NCBI GenBank assembly: GCA_949987565.1
Contig: OX465113.1
Location: forward strand, 5,678,547 to 5,742,546
DNA length: 64,000 nt
Direction: 5' to 3'
DNA from: Luidia sarsii
Taxonomy: Eukaryota; Echinodermata; Asteroidea; Paxillosida; Luidiidae
Under the pieces are notes generated by a model. The model made no database searches and had not been told where the DNA came from. It was given only the letters and a program-made list of their open reading frames with translations. Below are positions 22,951 through 34,900 of this stretch, in pieces; within the stretch, counting starts at the first letter, position 1; each line of letters begins with the position of its first letter. The position numbers and the translations under genes are program-made.

Positions 22951-25900
22951 TCACTTCTTCAGTTTCTTCACCGCGTTGGTTGGCTCAATGCCTGTCCGTC
23001 TTTTACGTTGCTGATGGTTAGAAAATAAACAAATAGCATTAGTTAAAGAGGATGTGGCGTGGTGGAATTCATTTTTTTTTCAACATGCATCAACACATAA
23101 AATAAACATACATTTAACTAGAAAAAACATCAGCATAGTTCTGGAATGCGAGGAAATATGTTAAAAAAATGATAGTTTTCATGACCCTATTCCGCCGCTC
23201 GGAGCAAAAGCTAAACAAAAGCCGCCGGGTACCGAACAAAAATCCCAAGTATCGTGACATCACTAGACAGAGTCTTATAGCTGGCGACTGTTTACTGAAC
23301 CGGACCATACAACAACAGCGTGCTATCAAGTCTGACTCAAGCGACAACAATAATTATTCCAGCACTGATTTGTTTCCGTTCATGGCAGCGATCAGCTGAC
23401 ATGTTTGTCATATTCAGTTGACGAGGAAAACAACTGTGAGGAAGCGGAAGTGGAAACGGAAAGAGCTCAGGCAGAGGGTGAAAGACGCACTAGGAAAACA
23501 CAAATTTTTACTAGTTTAATGACGTAAAATAGAGGTTTACACTTTGTATATCGGATAGTTGAAAGCTATCATCTTTGCATCACAAATCCTCTCTTATAGC
23601 ATACTAGGACAAAGCAGTTGCTAGAAATAATGCATGGAGATTCTGCAGGGCATTGGAGATTATTTGAAGGAACTGAATGGTAATAACACTTACCGGTGTG
23701 GAAGGAGAGGTTGTGACAACATCAATAATTTCTGACATCTGTGTGAAAAGAGACAAACTCAATCAGTACAAGTCAAACAAACCAAGGAAAAACTGACTGG
23801 GAACTTTTGAACAATTTGAAAACAATTATTTGTTTGCATCTGAATGAAAGCGGGGGTGTGATCCCTGGAGATATACGGCAGTTAATGGTTGAATTGCTTC
23901 TGACAGGCGCCCCTACCCCGGCAAAGACTAGTTGACTATTAGGGTAGGCCACCATCTAAGGGCTGGATAGCTCAGACAGAAGAGCACTGGTACGTTAGTC
24001 CAGAGGTCTCGGGTTCAAGTCCCGGTCCAGTCAAAGTTTTCTTTGCCAATTTTTCAAATCAAATCAATACAAGAGTTATACAAGAGTGCTTCTACAAATC
24101 TTAGATACAAGTCGTACTGTTCTTCATAAACTCACCAACACTTGTGAGTTTTGAATCCATACATGTAACTCATAGATCTATCAGTGTGGAAAGTGTGTGG
24201 TGACATCATGCGAGTCATCTCTTTTGAGATGGAATATGGCTCTGAAAAGAGCCGGTAACTCAACGATTTGGGACAGTGTGTACTCTGCTCCTAGTCAGGA
24301 GACACTAAAAGTACTAATCTCAAACAGTTAGAAAACATCAACATTTTTAGTGGGCCTGACATTTCAATCCTAGCAGGCCCTTTCTCAAAGGCAGAGTGAC
24401 AAGGACAAAACAGATGCAAGAAGGAAGAGAGTGAATAGGACATCGATGAGATACAAAGGACAAAGAGGAAAGCTGGTAGAGTGAGATCAAAGAGTGAGAT
24501 TAGTGAGAAGAGGGGGAAAGATCAAAGAGAGAAGTGTGAATGAGTGAACACAAAAGAAGGATTATCAGAAAGCTGCATGGTGTTAGTCATTACCCTCCTG
24601 GATGTTGAGACCATGTGGTTGAATAGTCCGAAGACGCTTCATCCACATTTTCTCACGGCTAAGACGGACAGCATTACTACGGTGACCAAGGGATTCTATG
24701 CCCAGTACACTCATATCTGATATCGAATGATCAGGAAGATTGAAGTGATACCCAACAGGGGTGTCCATTTTACCCGTTTTGATTGGAGACCTACCGGTAT
24801 GGCCATTTTTGAGGGTGTTTTTTAAGAAAACATGATATTGCGATTTGACCAAGACCTTTCTCAAAGGCAAAAGAAACTGACCAAGTCTAACAAGTCCAAT
24901 GGTTTCAGATGTTGAGGTTCAGGTTCAGGTCTGTGTGCGATATGAACAAGTGAGAGAACACTGAGAAGAGGAAGAACTGGAGAGTGGGCGGCACTCACCT
25001 TCTTGTTCTTGGAGGCCTGATCGTCCGAGCTTTCCTCAATCTTCACGATGACTCCCTCCTCCCCCAGCATGGGCGTGGCCTCGGGATCCTCCTCCAGGGA
25101 GGGCGGGGCTTGCTGGATGAGTGACAGGGCCGAGGAGGGCAGTTTGCCCGGGGCCAGCGCCTCGTAGCGGTGGCGGAGTGTCTGCAGCTCAAACTCGCAG
25201 TTGGCGTGGGCCAGCTTCAGCTCGTACAAAAGCACCATATCGGATCTATTGAAGCAATGCACACGAGCTACTATCAGTTGCTCAACTTTCACTTGTGGGA
25301 TCCCCCAAACCGCTGAATCTGGGGTTTACAACAACGTTCTTTGAATCTGAATGACATAGGGACATATACCAGGGCACCATGTATATAATCTTGATCGAGA
25401 AAGAGAGTGGCTCTGAGAAGAGCCTGAATCTCAGCATTTTGGGTAGTGGGTACTCTGCCCATCATCAGGAGAGTGCTGGATTCCAACTGATGATGGTGCC
25501 TATACCTTTGCCATCCAGCTTCCCTAATGATACACTCTAGTTCACTTCCATCTCACTGCGTAGTATGGATGTAATAATCATCTTGCCTTGGCTAAGCTTC
25601 AACATGTCCCAGTGCCCATGTGGCTGTAAAGGCCCATACAAGCCCCAGTGATCAAAGCAGGATCACTGATTGGAAGCCAGCAGTCTCCTGACGACAGGCA
25701 GAGCACACACTTCCCGAAAATTACCAACTCTTCTCCGAACTCCACAGTCACTCCTGCAGCAGGCTATACACAGGAGGGCACCACAATCACTCTACATTGT
25801 GACCCAACCACACCAACCCTTCTAAGCACACACTGCCTTGAGTTACCACCTCCTCTCAGAACCACATACAATGAATTACTGCATGGCATCGTTGAATTCA

Positions 25901-28900
25901 TTCAATTTGAATAGCATTGTTAAGCAGCTAAAACAATTGTATCATATCTAATCATTGTGATTGTTGATTGTGATGCTTTAGTGTGCTACATGTAATTATG
26001 TATTCCCCTGTTAATTGGTTATCTTTAAGTTTTGTGTTTTAAACCCCGTGAATTTTTAGAATATTTGCTATGAACACTTCTATTTCTTTTTACTGTATAT
26101 TTTATGTAAAGTTTTAAATGTAGTTTTAAAGTTATATACAAAAATGTTGCAAACTGCTTACTGACTAAGATTACCAAAATGCAAATCTTAAAATTTAGTG
26201 GGCCTGACGTTTTGATCCTAGCAGGACCTTTCTCAAAGGCAGAGAAAGGTCTGCTAGGATCGAAACATCAGGCCCACTAAATAAATGTAGTTTTGTGAGC
26301 TGGGATCCATGGGCGATCAGTGAGTTTTGCCACTTAATAGATAACCCAGGGTAAACAAGAAATAAATAAATAAATAATTAAATAAATACACTCACTTTTG
26401 AAACAGACTACCAGTATGCATATGGTGCCACTGCAGACAATCTACATTGTGTACCCACCATGCAAAACCTCATTCTAATCTCATCACTGAGTGTTGTGCT
26501 ACATAGACTACTTACCTGAGCTCATTGTACAGCTGGCATATGTCCTCTGTAGGCATAGGCTGGATAGGAATGCCAAGCTCATCAAGGAGATGTTCTATCG
26601 CTTTGGTCTTCTTCTGACCAACAGACGACGGCAACTTCATCTACACCCAGCCAAAAGAACCCCACACAATATCCATACAAAATTAATTAGAGGCCAGGGT
26701 TCAAAGTCTTGCTCCTGTCCAATTGTCCTTGGCTATATTAACACATTGTTTCAAAATTCAAAAGAGTTGATTCAGTTTGTTGGTTTGCTTAAAAAAGAAA
26801 TTTGAAACAGTTTCACAAATGTTGTGTCGTCCATGATCAGGCATGCAACTCTTGAATTGTAAAAAAAGAGGAAAATGTCCGAATGAGACTGCGAGTGCAA
26901 AGTACGAAGCCCTTACGGCGTGGGGTTTGGATTCTAGATGCTGTGGTGCATTCTGAGCAGTTTTGGACCACTTATGACTTTAAGCTGAGTGACAGATTTT
27001 AACCTTTTTCAAGGCATACACCCATAAAATTGAATTTTTGTTTACACAAAATAAAAAGTAAAAATCAAAGTTTTTAACCTGATCTCAGCATGTGCTTTAA
27101 ATAATATTTGTTTTTTGTTGTTTTTTTAATTATTATTTTAATTTAATATTTTTTTGTACGGATTTTTTTTTCTTTTTTCGGCCGAATTAAAAAAAACCGG
27201 AAATCCGCGGATCCGCGGAAAAGTTGCATGCCTGCATGATCTGTTGTAGCTGGGTTTGCCCACCCAGTCATATTTTTTTTTTAAAAAGGTTAAAGAAAAA
27301 GCTGCATCCACTTTGTGTGAAGCCTGGACTACTGTTTGTTGCCAGGTCTACAAGGAATTGTTGTTTGCATCTGAATAAAAACTGGAGAGCAATCGGGTGA
27401 AATGAATCAACGAGACTACACTGTGTACAAGTGAGTCAAACCTGCTACAATGGGACATCTGGGTTGCTTTTGTGATGCTACATATTGTTTATGGTAGGCT
27501 GAAAAGAGTCCTTCATTAAAACTTGGACAGTAGTGGTGCCCCTGAATTTGAAGGGCCTGGCGATTAGCAACACCACAGACGCTCCGATTTTGGAGGTCCT
27601 GATGCAAAAATGGTTACAAAATAGTAAGCATATTCTCAGTTACATGAGTGGTAAAATATCAAACAATTGGTGAGAGGCAAACCTTTTGACTTCTAAGGTA
27701 GACTCCAGACTGCTTGAAATCAGGGAACTTGATCCCTCCTGTCTCCAGTATTTGCTGGAAAAAGATTGTAACAGTAAGGAAAGGTCAACGTCTGCCAGAT
27801 GCAGTTTTCCAAGTCTCAATGTCATCATTCCATATTCTTCTCGGCCTTCATTGTGATCTTGCACCGTCAATTGATCCCTCCATGAGCCTGGGCCTTTTCC
27901 AGAACCTTAGGGGCAATCTTACTTGTTCATTCCATTTTGGCGTGAAAACAGAAGGCCTTTGGCATGGGTCTTGGAGAGACTCCATTTTGAGAAAAAGACT
28001 TCTGGGCTTCAACCCGAAGAAAGGTACAAGGTGAAGTTGACCTTCTTCACCTACCTAGAAGGAAGATTCTTCCTTCATGAACGAACCCCCCAAAACCCGT
28101 GTGCTTCAGCTTTTGGATAACAGAAACAAAAGCAGTGGTCCATTTCATCAAACCCATCGTAAGTTACGACCAATCGCAAGACAAGGGGTGACGCACCCAG
28201 GCATATGGGCAATTTCAACTTACGATGGGTTATCAGTTGTAGGTTCAGTTATGATCACATTTTTCTCGTGGATGGCGGGCCAGTACACCAAATCTTGCAC
28301 CGAGTTTGTGTACATATGTCCGTCCGTGTGACGTGTGCACAAGTTTGCTCATGGTTTTTCACGCTTCCTGAAATTACAGTCTAGCGCCCGCTGTTGTCTG
28401 GTCTATAGGTTATTTATGTCTGTGGTTATAATGCATCGTAAGACTTTGTGAAATCCACCCAGCCTTACGATGCATTGTAAGGCTATGTGAAATCCACCCA
28501 GCCTTATGATGCATTGTAAGGCTTTGTGAAATCCACCCAGCCTTATGATGCATAGTAAGGCTTTGTGAAATCCACCCAGCCTTATGATGCATAGTAAGGC
28601 TTTGTGAAATCCACCCAGCCTTATGATGCATAGTAAGGCTTTGTGAAATCCACCCAGCCTTACGATGCATCGTCAGGCTTTGTGAAATCCACCCAGCCTT
28701 ATGATGCATAGTAAGGCTTTGTGAAATCCACCCAGCCTTATGATGCATAGTAAGGCTTTGTGAAATCCACCCAGCCTTATGATGCATAGTATGGCTTTGT
28801 GAAATCCACCCAGCCTTATGATGCATAGTATGGCTTTGTGAAATCCACCCAGCCTTATGATGCATCATCAGGCTTTGTGAAATCCACCCAGCCTTATGAT

Positions 28901-31900
28901 GCATAGTAAGGCTTTGTGAAATCCACCCAGCCTTATGATGCATCGTAAGGCTTTGTGAAATCCACCCAGCCTTATGATGCATCGTAAGGCTTTGTGAAAT
29001 CCACCCAGCCTTATGATGCATCATCAGGCTTTGTGAAATCCACCCAGCCTTATGATGGATCGTAAGGCTTTGTGAAATCCACCCAGCCTTATGATGCATA
29101 GTAAGGCTTTGTGAAATCCAACCAGCCTTATGATGCCTCGTAAGGCTTTGTGAAATCCACCCAGCCTTATGATGCATCGTAAGGCTTTGTGAAATCCACC
29201 CAGCCTTATGATGCATCATCAGGCTTTGTGAAATCCACCCAGCCTTATGATGGATCGTAAGGCTTTGTGAAATCCACCCAGCCTTATGATGCATCGTAAG
29301 GCTTTGTGAAATCCACCCAGCCTTATGATGGATCGTAAGGCTTTGTGAAATCCACCCAGCCTTATGATGGATCGTAAGGCTTTGTGAAATCCACCCAGCC
29401 TTATGATGCATCATCAGGCTTTGTGAAATCCACCCAGCCTTATGATGCATAGTAAGGCTTTGTGAAATCCACCCAGCCTTATGATGCATCATCAGGCTTT
29501 GTGAAATCCACCCAGCCTTATGATGCATAGTAAGGCTTTGTGAAATCCACCCAGCCTTATGATGCATCGTAAGGCTTTGTGAAATCCAACCAGCCTTATG
29601 ATGCATCGTAAGGCTTTGTGAAATCCAACCAGCTTTATGATGCATCGTAAGGCTTTGTGAAATCCACCCAGCCTTACGATGCATAGTAAGGCTTTGTGAA
29701 ATCCAGCCAGCCTTATGATGCATAGTAAGGCTTTGTGAAATCCAACCAGCCTTATGATGCCTCGTAAGGCTTTGTGAAATCCAGCCAGCCTTATGATGCA
29801 TAGTAAGGCTTTGTGAAATCCACCCAGCCTTATGATGCATCGTAAGACTTTGTGAAATCCAGCCAGCCTTATGATGCATAGTAAGGCTTTGTGAAATCCA
29901 CCCAGCCTTATGATGCATAGTAAGGCTTTGTGAAATCCACCCAGCCTTATGATGCATAGTAAGGCTTTGTGAAATCCACCCAGCCTTATGATGCATCGTA
30001 AGGCTTTGTGAAATCCACCTAGCCTTACGATGCATTGTAAGGCTTTGTGAAATCCACCCAGCCTTATGATGCATCGTAAGGCTTTGTGAAATCCACCTAG
30101 CCTTATGATGCATCGTAAGGCTTTGTGAAATCCACCCAGCCTTACGATGCATCATCAGGCTTTGTGAAATCCACCCAGCCTTACGATGCATTGTAAGGCT
30201 TTGTGAAATCCACCCAGCCTTACGATGCATCGTAAGGCTTTGTGAAATCCACCCAGCCTTACAATGCATTGTAAGGCTTTGTGAAATCCAACCAGCCTTA
30301 CGATGCATCGTAAGGCTTTGTGAAATCCACCCAGCCTTACGATGCATCGTAAGGCTTTGTGAAATCCAACCAGCCTTACGATGCATCGTAAGGCTTTGTG
30401 AAATCCAACCAGCCTTACGATGCATCGTAAGGCTTTGTGAAATCCAACCAGCCTTATGATGCATTGTAAGGCTTTGTGAAATCCACCCAGCCTTATGATG
30501 CATCGTAAGGCTTTGTGAAATCCACCCAGCCTTATAATGCATCGTAAGGCTTTGTGAAATCCACCTAGCCTTATGATGCATCGTAAGGCTTTGTGAAATC
30601 CACCCAGCCTTACGATGCATCGTAAGGCTGGGTGTGTTTTGGCAAAAAGACCCCAGCAAGTGTGGTGAGTTTGACCCTGGCTGACCTTGGAGCTTCCGTC
30701 CATCTCCTTGCGGGACTTGCTCTGGGGCAGCTGGATCTTCTTCTTGGTGATCTTGCGCTCTGTCCGCCGCAGCTCGGCGTTGTTGTCCGCCGCCGTGATC
30801 AGCTTCTGCAGGTCCTGGGTCTTCTTCTCCCGCTCCTTCTTCCGGAGCTCGATCTTCTTCAGCTCCGAGATCAGCATCTCCTCTTCCTCCACCTGGATGA
30901 GAGGGGGGGGGGCAGGGGAAGGAAAGGCGAGGGCTGAATTTAGACAGTTGGCCTGGTGGCTGAATGATGTTTGAAATTGTCTCTGGCCAGTTGAGGGCCA
31001 GTCCCGAACTCCACTGCGAAATAAAAAAAAGTTCTAGATAGCTCAGGTTAGAGTTCTAGATAGTTCTAGATAGCTAAGGTGAGAGTTCTAGATAGTTCTA
31101 GATAGCTCAGATGAGAATTCTAGATAGTTCTAGATAGCTCAGATGAGAGTTCTAGATAGTTCTAGATAGCTCAGGTGAGAGTTCTAGATAGTTCTAGATA
31201 GCTAAGATGAGAGATCTAGATAGTTCTAGATAGCTCGGTGAGAGTTCTAGATAGTTCTAGATAGCTCGGTGAGAGTTCTAGATAGTTCTTGATAGCTCAG
31301 ATGAGAATTCTAGATAGTTCTAGATAGCTCAGATGAGAGTTCTAGATAGTTCTAGATAGCTCAGGTGAGAGTTCTAGATAGTTCTAGATAGCTAAGATGA
31401 GAGATCTAGATAGTTCTAGATAGCTCGGTGAGAGTTCTAGATAGTTCTAGATAGCTCGGTGAGAGTTCTAGATAGTTCTAGATAGCTGCTCAGGTGAGAG
31501 TTCTAGATAGTTCTAGATAGCTAAGATGAGAGTTCTAGATAGTTCTAGATAGCTCAGGTGAGATTTCTAGATAGTTCTAGATAGCTAAGATGAGAGTTCT
31601 AGATAGATCAAGATAGCTAAGATGAGAGTTCTAAATAGTTCTAGATAGCTGCTCAGGTGAGAGTTCTAGATAGTTCTAGATAGCTAAGATGAGAGTTCTA
31701 GATAGTTCTAGATAGCTCAAGTGAGATTTCTAGATAGTTCTAGATAGCTAAGATGAGAGTTCTAGATAGATCAATATAGCTAATATGAGAGTTCTAGATA
31801 GTTCTAGATAGCTCAGGTGAGAGTTCTAGATAGTTCTAGATAGCTAAGATGAGAGTTCTAAATAGTTCTAGATAGCTCAGGTGAGAGTTCTAGATAGTTC

Positions 31901-34900
31901 TAGATAGCTAAGATGAGAGTTCTAGATAGTTCTAGATAGCTAAGATGAGAGTTCTAGATAGTTCTAGATAGCTAAGATGAGAATTCTAGATAGTTCTAGA
32001 TAGCTAAGATGAGAGTTCTAGATAGTTCTAGATCTATAGCTCAGGTGAGAGTTCTAGATAGTTCTAGATAGCTAAGATGAGAGTTCTAGATAGTTCTAGA
32101 TAGCTAAGATGAGAGTTCTAGATAATTCTAGATAGCTAAGATGAGAGTTCTAGATAGTTCTAGATAGCTCAGGTGAGAGTAGAGTATGGACAGAGCGTAC
32201 AAGGACAGGTATGCTGAATGGATAATCCAATCTATAATTTGACTATATGAATCTGGGTGACAAGCCCAAATACTCGGCCATCTCTGTTGAGGCACTGACC
32301 TGCTCCTGCGTGCGGTTGAACAGTCGCAGGAGTTGTTCCTTGCGCTTGCGTTCGTGGTCAGCGTCGTAGACCTGGGAGGCCCTGTTGCTGAGGTTGGGGT
32401 CGGCCCTGGCCTTGGCCAGCTTGTTGACGATGTTGTAGTAGCGTTCCTTCATGTCTTCCATGCTGCGTTTCTGTTGCAGATTGTGCAATGTGGATTATCA
32501 TGACCTGATACAGCTACACTGCAAAGTGCTTTCAATGACTGGCTTGAACAACCTGAATTACCCATGTAAAAGATATAGGGAGCCTGATGTTACGATCCTA
32601 GCAGGACCTTTGAGAAAACTACTTTTGAGAAAGTTTCTGGGATAAAACTCATCACACCCTCTAAAATTCTTGTTTACACGTTTCGATGAGGATTTACCCT
32701 ACCTGACATGTAGTTTATGCTCAGTGCTTTGCCTGGAGATTTGCAACTGAGAATGTAATTCAATGAGGGTTTGCCCTACCTGACAAGGCTGACATGTATC
32801 TTCAGCGCTTTGCCCAATTTCCTGATGACTTGCTTTTGTGAGAGTGTATCTCAATGATGTTATTCCCTATCCATGTGTAGTTAGCATCGTATGCAAAAAA
32901 ATTTTTATTTTTTTTTTAAATTTTGTATTTTACAGATTACTGTTACTAAAGCGTGCAATCTGTCACTAAATCTTCCCATTGGAAACCAAACCCTAGGTCC
33001 AAACTCACCCCGTATGAGGTGTAATCAAAGCGGTCCTGAACCACAACCCATCTGAGGTCAAACCGGTTGCAGAGGTCAAACAGGTGGTCGGTAGCCTGCT
33101 TGGTCCATTTCTCATCGTGTAAATGTAGCTGGTACTCTTGACTCGTGTACAGAGGAACTGATACTTCCTGCAGGTGGCAAGTAGAATTAACAGCATCATA
33201 TCGTATGTAGGTCACAATATCACATTCAGTCAGGGCAGTTTGTGTGGTAAGTCACCAGATGAATTCAAATAGAGTGGACAGGGATGACCTGCCACATTAC
33301 AGGCACTGTGTGCAATCTGTACAATGTTGATTTCATTACATTGACTAAGATCTGAGTCTGCGATACACAACTATTTCATGCTCACTGCAAATCAACCAGC
33401 ACCAGATCTGAATGTGGCAGCAACTACATAACTCACTAACATTGATTGACAAACATGAGAACAGTTCAAGAAACTACGGAGGAGCACCGATATACAATCA
33501 ACTGACTGAATATAGCTACAGTTGTTTGCTCCAATTTACAAACCAGTGAAAAGGCAACTGACTGGGAATTGTTCAAACATTAAATTGTTGCTTGTGAATG
33601 AAAATGGGTGTGATGCCAGAAAACATGTGCAAGTCAATGATGAAATGCTTCTGCTGGTGCCCCCGCACAAACAAAGAAAGTAGACTATTTGACAAGCATT
33701 CATGAGGTAAACATTTCACAGGAGACAGCTACAGTAGGTGAAACATCAATGTTCCAGGCAAGCACTCTGCCTGCCATGTAGCTAGAGAGTGTATTGGAGA
33801 CTAGCTAGAAAACAGTTACACAATCAAAAAAGACTGGTTGAAGTAACCGGAAAGAGCAATTATAAAGAACACTTGGCATTGACCATGAAGAGATCTGCAA
33901 TACTTAACCACTTCGCGCCGGGACCTCCGAATCCGGAGGTCAATTGGATTGCCTATGCAGCGGGGCCCTCCGAATCCGGGCACCACTATTGTCCACATTC
34001 TAAACAAAGACTCTTTTCAGCTTAGAACAAAGCAATATGAATCAGTACAAAGACCCTTTTTGACGCAAGTTGCCACATGAATTGCAAGATTAGCAGCAGT
34101 AATTGTGCAATTGTGGGACTTTTACTGTGGAGGATCGAGGGATACCGCGCTGCAGCTGAAAGCACGCGGGGGACATTGTCTTTGCATGCCACACAGCCCA
34201 ACGGTCGTCGGTCTGGCATTGGAATTCCCCCCACATTCTTTACCGTAATCTGTACGCTCGGTTGTGGCCGACCAACTCAAAGATTTGACTGCCTGGAGTG
34301 GAGGCTGGAGTCTGCGGTCAGGGATTGTCAGCAGCGTACACGCGTGCACACACACACGTCCGTTACGGTCCATTGACGATGCACAAAGGGCCCTTTTTTG
34401 AACGGATAATCTCTTGATAAAAGCCACAACGACGTCCGAATTGTGCCAGGTTTTACTCTCCTGTACCCATAGTATACTCTTATCGATTTATTTCACAGAA
34501 TTATATTGTTCTGATTGTTTTAGAAAATGATGCATTGTTCAAAAAAACCAGTATGGCGGTCATCGGCGCTGAAAACCCCCCCGGCGCGAAGTGGTTAAAC
34601 TGAGGGGAGCAAACACCAAACCCACATTGACAGCATGAAGGGGACTAATATGTTGAACCGAACATTTCACAAATCCAATCTACCATGTACCATGTACTTA
34701 TGAGTCACATGCATTGCATTCAGGCATTGCTTACCTTATTAAAACGAGCAAAGGGATAATCCTTGCCTTCATCTGCAACCCGTCTCCAGTGGTAAAACAC
34801 TGCACCATCCTGATGAGAATCAATTTGAATAATTAACCCAAAGAATTCTAACACTTCCCTAGTAAAGACCATTTGTGCAATATGTCCATTGCTAGCTTAT

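Noticed and set aside
23961..24032. Functional tRNA gene
   Set aside because: Acceptor and D stems pair, but the anticodon loop is abnormal, and the segment recurs inside about ten copies of a dispersed repeat.
28410..30659. 749-codon open frame on the minus strand with 13-residue repeats (MHHKAGWISQSLT)
   Set aside because: It is simply a frame through the 39-bp satellite, whose period is a multiple of three. Monomer variants do not favour silent changes, and it has no independent promoter or domain.
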